NCBI RefSeq assembly: GCF_013373865.1
Contig: NC_050472.1
Location: 17,205,636 to 17,269,635, forward strand
Direction: 5' to 3'
Length of the DNA: 64,000 nt
Origin: Monomorium pharaonis
Lineage: Eukaryota; Arthropoda; Insecta; Hymenoptera; Formicidae
Position 1 is the first letter of the stretch. Every line of letters starts with the position of its first letter. Under the pieces are notes generated by a model that did no database searches, was not told the origin of the DNA, and saw nothing but the letters and a program-made list of their open reading frames with translations. The position numbers were made by a program, and so were the translations under genes. This document shows positions 54,680 to 64,000 of the stretch, in pieces.

Positions 54680-56815
54680 TTTCTTTTTAGACTTAAAGCT
54701 TTTACGGCCATTGACGCTGCTTCCAATAGAAAGGGTACAGCGTTGCGCCCAGATTTCGCAAACGTTGCAGTTTTCATCATCAGGGCTAGGAGTTCCGATA
54801 CTCTCTTGGATTGTAACCGTCCTTATATACCTCTTTGCCCTGGTGGTAGGGATGGGAATGAGTTATTCGTCCAATAGTAGCACAGTTTATTGGCCTACCA
54901 TTGGTGAACGGTTGGCCAATCTTAATGCAATATTGGCTTACTATTTGCCAATATTGCATTAATATGTGTTGTTCAGAAATGTTTTTAATTGATCAATTAA
55001 AAAACCGAGAGGACAGTGTGCCAAATTATCTGATAACCTTTATCACGGTTATGGTTATCGGGATGTTTCAAAATTTCTAATTTCAAACTTTCAAGATGTT
55101 TCCTGGCAAAATAACTTTAAGAAGGAGCTAGCATTGTAGCTTTTTTGTATTGTACGGAGTGTCCAGTGTTCGGCTGAGGCTGATTGAAAAAAATTGCCTG
55201 AATTTGGTACACCGTTGATGTTCTTTGATTCGTGTACTAATCTTCCTCCTGGTTCCTTCTATGTACACTTTTCCGCAAGAGCAGGGAATTTTGTATACAC
55301 CTGGTAATTCTAAGCGCGGTCTCTGATCCTTCGGTTTAGGAAGTAATTGGAAAATTTTTCTTTGTAGTTTGAAGATCACTTTTATATTGCACCTATGCAA
55401 AATTTTGCTAATGCCTTCTGTCGTATCTTGAAGATACGGAAGGAAACCTATTTTGTTCTCTTCTCTTTGTTTTTCTTTCTCTTCATTCAGCGTTCCGATG
55501 TTGTTGAGATTGGAAACTCTGTTCTTTAATCTTTGGACTGTTTGACTGATGTTTCTACTACTATGGGCCGATTATACCAACTCCGGTTACCTTAACCGGT
55601 CGATTATTCCATTGGAATTGACCAATCGCATTTGTCAATTTTGCTTAACGACAAATACGATTGGTTAATTCCAATGGAATAACCGGCCGGTTAAGGTAAC
55701 TGGAGTTGATGAAATCGGCCCTATATTCATTTTTTGTTAGAATTAGATTAAGATGTTTTAATTCCCCATTCAAAGAAATTGGCTCAGAAATTTTAAGGGC
55801 TCTATATACCAGTGAACTAATGAATAAATTCTTTTGCGAAGGATGATAATGAGAAGTGGCGTGAAGATATTGATCTGTGTGTGTTGGTTTTTAATAGACC
55901 TGATGGCTTAAAGTACCATCTTCGTTCTTTTTAACCAACACATCTAGAAAAGAAATTTGGTTGTTTTGTTCTATTTTCATTGTAAACTGCATATAGAATG
56001 CTGAGAGTTGAGAAAGGCAAGAAATTGAGGAAGAGTATCTCTACCATGGCTCCATATCACAAAAGTGTCATCAACATATCGGAACCATATAGATAGTTTG
56101 AGAGGTGCGTTTTTTAGAATTAGATTTTTAAAATGTTCCATAAAGATATTTGCGATAATGGGTGAGATAGGAGAGCTTATTGGTACTTCAGAAGTTTGTT
56201 CAAAGAATTTCTGCATTTCTAAGAAGAGAGATCGTTTTCTTTTTTATAGTGGAATTCGGGTTGCGTTTAAGTGTTTTATAAACTTTGTGATCCGAGAGCA
56301 TGACCTTGATTTTATTGTCTTCCTTATAGTCTTCCAGTAGTCTTCCTTATCCACAACCACCGTGATGTTCCCTTTGTCTGCTGGTAGAATTAAAATATTG
56401 TTATTTTGTTTCAGATTTCTGAGTGCTAAGCGTTCTTCTCTGCGTATATTTTGTTTGGGGAGTTTTGCCTTGTAGAGGATATTGGCCGTCCGTCTTCTAA
56501 TGTTGTTGCTTTCTTCAGGAGAGAGGTAAAAAATAGCCGTTTTAATTTAGCTGATAATTTCTTTCCTAGGGATGTTAATAAGGATGACTGCGAAATTAAG
56601 TCCTTTGGAATAAACAGAAACTTCAGATAGAGCTTGACTGCTAAGATTCTTTACTGCATGTGTGGAGACTGGAGTTTGGACCTGAGGACTGATCTTATCA
56701 TATAGTAAATACCTACTTTCTTATTTCCGTGTTCTTGTCTCAGAAATGGTTGGCTTGTTCATATGTTATTCGATCCAGTGTTTGCCACGATTCCGGGTCC
56801 AAGGAGTTGGAGAGA
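54680..56815 (-). pseudogene. Penelope-like element, copy 2
   Basis: From the right: upstream region 56815-56690, N-terminal part (about 56640-56400), RT palm EVPISSPISPIIANIFMEHF and SIWFRYVDDTFVIWSHGRDT (about 56190-56030; YVDD), LNGELKHLNLILTKNEYSSR (55770), a MITE at 55565-55721, then the GIY-YIG endonuclease KIFQLLPKPKDQRPRLELPG / VYKIPCSCGKVYIEGTRRKI (55340-55230), and the terminal region 54970-54680. RT plus C-terminal GIY-YIG is diagnostic of Penelope-like elements. In this copy the GIY-YIG Gly-Glu (GE) pair reads EG. Several stops; inactive. Confidence 0.88.
55565..55721. mobile_element. 157-bp palindromic MITE, 3-bp target duplication
   Basis: GGGCCGAT...ATCGGCCC ends with arms of about 65 bp (CTCCGGTTACCTTAACCGG, ATTCCATTGGAATT). 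TAT flanks both sides (55562-55564, 55722-55724). Removing it restores the Penelope sequence as in copy 3. GGGCC ends and 3-bp duplication suggest PIF/Harbinger (inference). Confidence 0.85.
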
Positions 56816-56880
56816 GAAAATATCTTTATGGAAATATCTTTATGGATCGCAATATCTTTATCGCAAATATCTTTATGGAA
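56816..56880. repeat. 14-bp direct duplications at the copy 2 / copy 3 junction
   Basis: AATATCTTTATGG recurs four times; the last copy is the 5'-truncated start of copy 3. Looks like slippage during integration. Confidence 0.65.
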
Positions 56881-57307
56881 CGTTTTTAAAATCAAATTCT
56901 AAAAAAACGCAGCTCTCAAACCATCTACATGGTTCCGACATGTTGATGACACTTTTGTCATCTGGAGCCATAGCAGAGATACTCTTCCTCAATTTCTTGT
57001 TTTTCTCAACTTTCAGCATCCTAACATTCAGTTTACAATGGAAGTAGAACAAAACAACCAAATCTCTTTTCTAGATGTGTTCGTTAGAAGGAACGGAGAT
57101 GGTACTTTAAGCCAGTGCTCGGAGATAGTTGCCCTTTTCAGTCAGATTTTAGAGGCAACGCCTACCGTTCCCCCACTACCGCTCGCGACCTCGACGGCCG
57201 AGCCGCCGATAGCGTCTCAGGCGCAATTTCTGAATCAACTTCTTTGAATGGGGAATTAGAACATCTTATTCAAGTTCTAACAAAAAATGTATATAGTAGT
57301 AGAAACA

Positions 57308-57490
57308 GGAAGGCCTTCATTTGCGCACAGTACAATTGGACACGTTGCAATTGCCCACCGTGCTATTAGACACGAAACATTGCGCACCGTTCAATTGCGC
57401 ATCATTCAATTGCACACCGTTCAATTGCGCACCATTTAAGTCGCAAACCCATGTAGTGCAGTAAATGCTTTACACACACACACCCACACC

Positions 57491-57552
<62 letters not shown>

Positions 57553-57906
57553 GGTGCAAGGGGAGCCTTCGGCTCCCCCCTCCCGTCCAAGTCGCTAACC
57601 TATGTACACATTGCAAATACAGCCATAATGTATGAACATTTAATATGCGTTTGACTGAACGGTATGCAACCGAACGGCGCGCAATCAAACTGTGTCCAAT
57701 CGAACTGTGCCCAATCGAACGGTGTCCAATAGAACGGTGTCCAATCGGACTGTGTTCAATCGAACGGTGTCCAATCGAACCGTGTCGAATCGAACGGTGT
57801 CCAATTGAACGGTGCGCAATTGAACGGTGCGCAATGTTTCGTTTCTAATAGCACGGTGGCAAATTGCAACGTGTCTAATTGTATTGTGCGTCACTGAATC
57901 TCTCTC
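57308..57906. mobile_element. repeat-armed foldback element, subfamily D
   Basis: 9-bp duplication GTAGAAACA (57299-57307) / GAAGAAACA (57907-57915), one mismatch; removing the element restores the Penelope frame NVYSSRN-ISQTVQ. Arms 57318-57430 and 57655-57895: inverted arrays of a 15-bp unit TGTCCAATCGAACGG. Cassette inverted: AAGTCGCAAACCCATG (about 57439), (CA)n to 57549, G/C hairpin, AAGTCGCTAACCTATG. No AT-rich spacer. Confidence 0.85.
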
Positions 57907-58469
57907 GAAGAAACATCAGTCAAACAGTTCAAAGATTGAAGAACAAAATTTCCAGTCTCAACAACATCGCGACGCCGAATGAAGAGGAAGAAAAAGATAG
58001 AGAAGAGAATAAGATGGCTTTTTTTCCTTTAAGGTATGACAGAATGCATTAGCAAAATTTTGCGTAGACACAATATAAAAGTAATCTTCAAACTACAAAG
58101 GAAAATTTTCCAATTACTTCCCAATCCGAAGGATCAGAGACCGCGCTTAGAATCACCAGGTGTATACAAAATCCCCTGCTCTTGCGGAAAAGTGTACATA
58201 GGAGAACTCGGAAGGAAGATTAGTACACGAATTAAAGAACATCAACGGTGTACAAAATACGGCCACTTTTCTCAATTAGCCTTAGCCGAACACTGGATGG
58301 AGCTTGGACACTCCGTGCAATATGAAAAAGCTACAATGCTAGCTCGTTCTCGAGATTACTTTGCCAGAAAGCGTTGTGAAAGTCCAGAAATTTTGAAACA
58401 TTTCGATAACCTTAACCGTGATAAAGGTTCTCAGATAAGCCCGATTTGACATACCGTCTTCCGATTTTT

Positions 58470-58770
58470 TAATTAATCAATTAAAAACATTTTCCGAACA
58501 ACACATATTATTTGGCAAATATTGAGTCAATATTGCATTAAAATTGACCAACCGTTTACCAATGGTAGGCCAATAAATTGTGCTACTATTGGACGAATAA
58601 CTCCGTCTCCTCCCCTCACTCTCATCCATACCACCAGGACATGGGGTGTATAAAGACGGTTACAATCCAAGAGAACTCATTATCGGAGCTCTTTGCCCTG
58701 ATGATGCAGTCTGCAACATTTGCGAAACGTCGGCGCAACGCTGTGTCAAGACTCGGCTCATAAAGAATTT
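58470..58770 (+). repeat. Penelope terminal (pLTR-like) region of copy 3
   Basis: Contains GGTGTATAAAGACGG (TATA-like) and CCCTGATGATGCAG...TTGCGAAACGTCGGCGC, a hammerhead-like arrangement, with weaker equivalents in the terminal regions of copy 2 and at 51716-52030. Confidence 0.65.
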
Positions 58771-58890
58771 TTGAGAAATTAGCCACAATTAATTCACCTT
58801 GAAATATTCCTTAAGAGTTTATTGCAATGAATACCTCGTAATTTATTATTTGGAATACTTTGAGTATTCATTAGAAATTACTTGAGTGTT
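58760..58890 (+). repeat. direct repeat flanking the Penelope pair, right
   Basis: Same orientation as 54510-54650 (GAAATTAGCCACAATTAATTC; CTTGAAATATTCC; ATTGCAATGAATACCTCG with minor changes). 58891-59460 is AT-rich apart from the hairpin at 59034-59140. Confidence 0.65.
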
Positions 58891-59033
58891 CAGATAATTT
58901 TACTTACATATTTACAATTATATATCGCTTAATAAATGCTAATTTATTCATTTATATAAAAAATACGCTACATAATTAGCAAACCAATTAATATACAATT
59001 TAAGAGCATACTAATCTGCAACGACAGAGTGTC

Positions 59034-59140
59034 GCGTTCCGTTTCACGCATGATGTGCATGATGCAACATTCATCCTCGTTAGACAAACAACAAAGGTGA
59101 ACAATGTACCGTGCATATCGTCCGTGAAACGGAACATTGC
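59034..59140. repeat. short inverted repeat
   Basis: GTTCCGTTTCACG and CGTGAAACGGAAC, perfect 13-bp arms about 75 bp apart. Confidence 0.5.
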
Positions 59141-59469
59141 CTATACCGAACGTAAGTATCATCTAATTTTCTCCTTCGCGTTTACAAAATCAAACCTTTT
59201 CAAACTTATTGATAATATACCGTACATTATCCTTGTTTTTTTAGATAAATAAGTGGAATTGAATTAAGGCATGGAAAGCAAAGGCTTTATATAAATTTTA
59301 TTACATAGTAAATCCACATGCTATTTCGCGCGCATATGTAAAAATGAGTAAAAAAACTGTAAAACTTTATATTTATTCATAAAAATATAAGTTAACTACA
59401 TGTTTCATCCTTCTGACAACATCTATTGTAATGATCTATAACAAATATGTATGCATAAACAAGAAGTGT

Positions 59470-59570
59470 TCATGGATCATCACGAAGCGTTAGGATGCGT
59501 ACGATTTTCGAAGTCAAGCAACGTCGGCGATGATGGACACTTGGACGGGTGCCCGTTTTTTCGGGTACAG
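59470..59570 (+). pseudogene. 5S rRNA-like relic
   Basis: Holds the internal promoter region of 5S genes in order: CGAAGTCAAGCAACGTCGGC (A box region), then GGACACTTGGACGGGTGCCCG (C box region; the usual form is TTGGATGGGTGACCG), followed by a T run. The 5' third is poorly matched and the 3' stem is missing. It could be a 5S pseudogene or the head of a 5S-derived SINE. 59571-60192 is AT-rich with repeats of TTTAAGAA type and no gene. Confidence 0.6.
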
Positions 59571-60192
59571 AGATTAAACATGCTTCAACAGGTACGATTG
59601 TGGTCTGGCTGAAACATGTATAGTCTTCTGTTTCTTAAAATTACCGTAGAAATAATTAGAATTTTTTATTTTTTGTTGAAGTTTTCAATACTCAGAAACT
59701 TTTAAAAATACTTAGTAGAAATACTAAAAATTTCCTAAATTAATCAGAATTTTTTATTTTTTAAATTTTTCTGAGAAACGTTCCAATTTTTATAAAAAAT
59801 TGGAACATTTGTCAAAAATCCTGAAAACAATTTTTTTAATTCTGACAAATTTTTTTACCAGGGCATATTACCATGTCTCAGGAAATTCCCTAGACATTCT
59901 TTGGATAGTGTTTGAGATATCTACTTGGAGAAGTTATAATAAATACTTTAAGAAGTTCTGAGGAATTTGAATCATAATGCATGTAACTTCCTACATTATT
60001 CTTAAAGCATTCTTCTATAAATTCCTAAAGAATTACTGTTCAGAAAGAAAGAATACTTTATGAAATCTTTAAGAAGAAACTGTACTATCCGGAAAGTATA
60101 CCTTTGAAAATTAGTATATTTTTACTGAATTTTCACTGATTGTAATTTAGAGAGTATTTTCTATAACAGTGTTAATCTATTTTTTATAAAAT

Positions 60193-60760
60193 TGTTATGA
60201 GTGACACACTCATACCAATATAATAGATAAAAAAGGTATCAGTAGCACCAATGACGTAAGTCAGTCAGCTGCAGCAGTCAGCATCAAGCGCATTGTGCGA
60301 GGTTCCGCGCAATCCGCTCAACAATTAGCGCAATGTTCCTTAGCCAGCATTTGCTGTCTAAGCAAGATTTTGGAACACTGATTTATGCCTTCACGCAATC
60401 CTCCTCTTCTCTCGATCCGACTACCGAATTAACAGATATATAAACCGCCGAAAGAAAGTGAGAGACGGGTCAATCAGAACCCGACAATCCGAGCCTAATA
60501 CACGACACTCTGCTTTGCGGGGTCGTGTATCGCCGACACAAAAACATTGTATTGTATACAACCACGACACTCTGCTTTGCGCGGTCATAAACAGTGAACT
60601 CATAGACGCAGCACTCTGCCTTGCGGCGTCGCGATCTAACTGTGTACTGTAAACGGACAATATAATAAAGTGCTCAAAACGAAGAACGGAGCTAATTAAA
60701 AACCCTTCTCGCGACATCTCGGGCAGCGATTCCCAACGTACTCCAACGAGGGGTACAACA
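60193..60760 (+). repeat. solo LTR, 568 bp
   Basis: Ends TGTTATGAGTG and GGGTACAACA. Contains the palindrome TTAGCCAGCATTTGCTGTCTAA (60340-60361), a TATA-like GATATATAAACC (60435), and three near-identical GACACTCTGC / GCACTCTGCC blocks (60506, 60565, 60610) in R/U5. Flanks AAAT/AAAA, so the duplication is imperfect. Related in layout to the LTRs at 950 and 37024. Confidence 0.75.
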
Positions 60761-61620
60761 AAAAATTTATTTGTATTATGCTTTTTTAGTTTTTATATAA
60801 TGTGCGACCGTGCTGACGGGCTACGAGCAACTTCGCCTTTGTCCATGTCGTTATTTTGCGTAGCCAGTATAACGAGACGGCAAGCAATTCAGTACATCTC
60901 ACTCAAAAAGCGTAGATACGAGAAAGCGTCTCATTCCTTCGCAGGATGCACAGGTAATTATCTCCTGAACGGAAACGCAAAAAGGACGAATATTGTATTT
61001 GACATGAACTTTGGTGATTCCGATAACCGATTACTCAGCCCTGAAAGATGATAAAGGGGAAGATTCGGCATGGACGGCTGGAATATAGAAGGCGAGAGAA
61101 CTATTTACACACAGTTTAAACAATAAAATAACAATTGGATTTCCGATTTCAAACAATTACAATGATTAACGTGACCTTGAACACACGGATGAATGGTGAT
61201 ACTACAAATTGCGTACAACCCGGTTCTCACTCGGATTAACGTTGAGTCGGGAAGGGAACAATTATAATATCTGCGATGCGATCCTGATGGATATTTTCAA
61301 GCGTGTCTTCATATTTTATAAACGCAATTGAATCGTCATCAAACTTCCGACGCGAGGGCAGTCGTCAAGGACAATCAGAACGTACAATGCGTTACAGCTC
61401 GCGCGGCACGCTTTGAGTTCGTGATCTCCTGCTAATGAAATTTATTTCGTGAAGAACGTACGCTATAACATAATCACTCGTAGACGCCGCGATAAATAAT
61501 CATAAACACGCACTCTGACGGAATCGAATACAAAATTACATGGAATTCCGCGACATTAATCGACAAAAGTGACCTGGCTGCGGTGTAGGCGCGCGCATAA
61601 TGAAAAGCGAACGAAAATAT
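60761..61620. other. unassigned
   Basis: An 83-codon frame at 60800-61051 is not recognised. 61080-61620 is CpG-containing and may be retroelement-derived, but no motif is clear. Confidence 0.3.
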
Positions 61621-61858
61621 TGTTACGAGCGTCGCCCGGTATACTCCGCGACTGCGACTGAGCTGTCCTGAAGCCGATCGATATATTGATTTTCCCGAGA
61701 GCGTTGTCAGTTGTCACGCTCTTGGCAACGCTTGTTCAACAAAAGTCTAATCTCGGTCTCGAGCCTTGTCGGACGCGTTCTGTAATTGCTCGGAATAAAG
61801 CTGCCTGATATAAAAGTTCTTAAGTGTCTCTTTCATTTCCGCGGGCCCGCGCGTAACA
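61621..61858. repeat. short solo LTR-like repeat, 238 bp
   Basis: Ends TGTTACGAGCG and GCGTAACA form an inverted pair; ATAT is duplicated on both sides (61617-61620, 61859-61862). An AATAAA near 61793 precedes a TATA-like tract, so orientation is unclear. Confidence 0.6.
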
Positions 61859-62832
61859 ATATGTATCCACGTAGGTGGAATCAAGCGAGACAACGGTATC
61901 ACAATAGACTCGAAATTCGAGCTACTATAAAATCTCGCAAAATGATAACGATGTGTAATTCGCGGCCGATCTGCGACTCGTGAAATCGGCGACTTTACAG
62001 TTTATGTGACGCTTGTCTCACCAATACCGCTCCTCACTCGCCTTCTCGGGATCTTTGGTTGGCTCTTGCGTCTTCTTACAAATGTCACTCCCTTCAACCC
62101 GAGATCTGATGACTCGAGTTTCCGCAGCCAAAATGAGGATCGATTGTCGATTCCGCGGGGGCCACGCTGCGATGCGCCCTACTTTGCCTAGGTGCTTGAA
62201 TGATGCCGGTCCTTTGTGACGGGATCTCTTTTCGATTTTGTCGACGACGGTTCCTTCCTTCATAAACCGCCGCATTTCCATTCTCCGGGATGTCGTTCCC
62301 TGATTCTCATTTCGTGGATCGGCAGGAAATAACTCCTCCCGTCTCCGCTCTCCTCGTCGAGATTTGCGTGGAGTCCGTCCGGATGCCATCCCGTCTGTGC
62401 GCCAGCAGAAGGTGTCTCCTCAGACTCTGTAATTCATTCTTGCGACAATATCAAGATTCTTACAATTAACAATAATTGTACGGCAAAGTGAAAGAGGCAG
62501 TACAACCTACATGTCCTCGCTTTCAAGAGGTCTTGGTAATTCCCCGATGTTCTCCTTTTTTGTTCCGGTGTTTTTTTGGCATTTTCTTGTGGAATGAAAC
62601 ATTAAAGTCATACAAAGTCCTATGTTTTGCAGTCGCCGATTTCCCCCACACTGTTGGCGTAGCGCTTGAAATGACTTAGATCGTACAGAAAAACGGTACA
62701 CAAGACGGCACACGGACATAGAACAAAACGCGCCACGCCAACGCACCTACTCTCGAGCGGGAGGACGCAAAATCCGCGAGGTGAAAACGCGGCCATTGTA
62801 ACGGACGGCAGTTCGCAGATGTCACGTCACAA
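61859..62832 (-). mobile_element. 5' fragment of an LTR retrotransposon (LTR, leader, gag start)
   Basis: On the minus strand, TGTGACGTGAC near 62832 resembles the start of the LTR-like insertion at 15867. A frame follows from 62389 (MASGRTPRKSRRGERRREEL, very basic) to 62018, compatible with a gag or capsid start but not recognised. The LTR 3' boundary was not found; possibly near 62450. The copy is cut at 61859 by the short LTR. 62833-63357 is AT-rich with no gene. Confidence 0.4.
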
Positions 62833-63357
62833 ATGTTAATATAATAATCGAAACGCTTTACTATTATAATAATAGATATTATTCAATAATACATATAGAA
62901 CCATATTATTAAATATAACATTTTAACATTAAAAAGCAGTAAATTTGTAAATATCCGTTTTTATAGTTAGCGCATTTACTTTATATCATTATTTTTATAG
63001 AAAAAACAAATTTTTATCCTTTTATTTAAAAAGGCAATTTCTTGTCATTTCGCACATTTACACTTATTTTGTATTATGTAAAAAAATAGGAGCAGTGCAA
63101 AATAAAAATACTGGTATTTTTCTTAAAGAGAAACACATACAACCCACACACTTGACGCCTTTTTTAAAAGAAGTAATTTTTATTATCTACATTAAATATA
63201 TACTGGTCAATAAAATTAGTGCATACAAAAATTGTACCGAAATTTTGCATAACTTTAAATTACTATAACACCATGACAAATCATCGCATTTTTATTTTTC
63301 AAAAAGTATTTGTCTCGGGACACGGTACGGGAACGCTGCCGTTGACTCCTCGGGATC

Positions 63358-64000
63358 GGGAATGTCCCGATTGCGCACACAAACGATCGGACACAGTAGT
63401 ATTTCCCAATCGGACACATTCCCGATTGGACACGGACCTGATTGTGCACCGCCCCGATCAGACATAGTCCTAATCGGACACAATTCCTATAGGTTTGTGC
63501 ACTGGACACAGACTCTATTAGACACAACAACGATCGGACACATAGCGTTTGAATCGGACACAGAATTAATTTCATACGGACCTGATTGCGCACCGACCCG
63601 TTTGCACACGAATCCGATTGAACATGGACCCTATTGCACACGAACCCGATTGCATACAAACCCGATTGTACACGGACCCGATTGCACACGAATCCGATTG
63701 CGCATCGATCCGTTTGCAGATAGTACATGGGTTATCGACTTGGACGAGGTGGGTGTAGGAGGGAGCCGAACGCCCCCTTTGAATTCCCCTCCCTTGGTGT
63801 GGGTGTGTGTGTGTGCGCGCGCGCGCAAAGCATTCTCTGCTCACCACATGAGTTTGCGACTAAAATATTTATAAGGAAAATATTTATGCTAACTTTGTAC
63901 ATATTTTTATGTATAAAATATTTTGAGTTTGCCAGGTATAAAAAATTATGATAAATATTTATGAAAATATTTTAAATAAATATTTATATATACTATTATT
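63358..64000. mobile_element. repeat-armed foldback element, subfamily A, copy 4 (runs off the edge)
   Basis: Starts GGGAATGTCCCGATTG, matching the other subfamily A ends. Left arm 63366-63715 of degenerate 16-bp units. Cassette about 63726-63862: CATGGGTTATCGACTTGG, G/C hairpin, GT/GC microsatellite, CATGAGTTTGCGACTA. The AT-rich spacer from 63863 continues past the window. Confidence 0.8.

Larger units (their letters stand above)
56868..58770 (+). pseudogene. Penelope-like element, copy 3 (5' truncated, interrupted)
   Basis: RT palm NAALKPSTWFRHVDDTFVIW and LNFQHPNIQFTMEVEQNNQI (56890-57080; catalytic box HVDD, with His for Tyr), then about 120 GC-rich bases replacing the sequence found in copy 2, then STSLNGELEHLIQVLTKNVY, the foldback element 57308-57906, and ISQTVQRLKNKISSLNNIAT. 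Then the GIY-YIG domain, open 58036-58449: LPNPKDQRPRLESPGVYKIP, CSCGKVYIGELGRKISTRIK, EHQRCTKYGHFSQLALAEHW, ISPI stop. Terminal region 58470-58770. The RT is non-functional but the endonuclease frame is clean. Confidence 0.88.

Noticed and set aside
60800..61051. 83-codon plus frame
   Set aside because: No recognisable domain, adjacent to LTR debris, codon content not distinctive.

Overview
The window looks like nuclear DNA of an insect, probably a hymenopteran and plausibly an ant. This is an inference from the mix of insect-type BEL/Pao, Gypsy, Copia, Penelope-like, Transib and Polinton-type sequences, a composition alternating between AT-rich and GC-rich blocks, and the absence of operons. 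There is no bacterial gene. Almost everything recognisable is transposable-element DNA, much of it nested. The only piece that looks like an ordinary host gene is one terminal exon of a tail-anchored membrane protein (52,413-52,696, minus).

Layout. 1-1,466: 5' end of an LTR retrotransposon on the minus strand. 2,390-3,394 and 5,526-6,303: two solo LTRs with 4-bp target duplications. About 6,740-17,330: one decayed BEL/Pao retrotransposon (minus) cut into four blocks by a Gypsy element (8,091-11,123), a repeat-armed foldback element (11,416-12,622) and an LTR-like insertion (13,389-15,867) that holds a second foldback element. 17,332-21,143: a palindromic MITE, a decayed DDE transposase, a 73-nt tRNA-like relic and a Polinton-type DNA polymerase relic. 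23,078-27,788: a complete but inactivated Copia element that splits a small 76-codon frame. 28,137-36,782: a MITE and a second decayed transposase, split by a full-length Gypsy element (29,289-35,784) whose gag, pol and third frame are open and whose LTRs differ at about 7 of 887 positions. 37,024-43,289: solo LTRs, a large foldback, and a 4-kb Transib (RAG1-related) transposon inserted in an LTR. 45,750-47,890: more repeat-armed elements. 49,030-58,770: three Penelope-like retroelements, two of them head to head. 59,470-64,000: a 5S-rRNA-like relic, more LTRs, and a last repeat-armed element running off the edge.

The most unusual system is a family of repeat-armed inverted elements (at 4,352; 11,416; 14,999; about 45,751; 47,371; 57,308; 63,358). 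Each copy except the truncated one at 47,371 carries the same cassette: a GT microsatellite plus a G/C-rich hairpin, between two direct copies of CATGGGTTTGCGACTT. The long inverted arms are tandem arrays of 15-17 bp units whose sequence differs between subfamilies but keeps the theme GTGnnCAAT. Two copies have clear 9-bp target duplications and a third has one with a single mismatch. I see no transposase for them here. A Mutator-like (MULE) origin is an inference.

Most insertion calls rest on the host element reading straight through once one copy of the target duplication is removed, so the relative order of events in this region can be reconstructed well.
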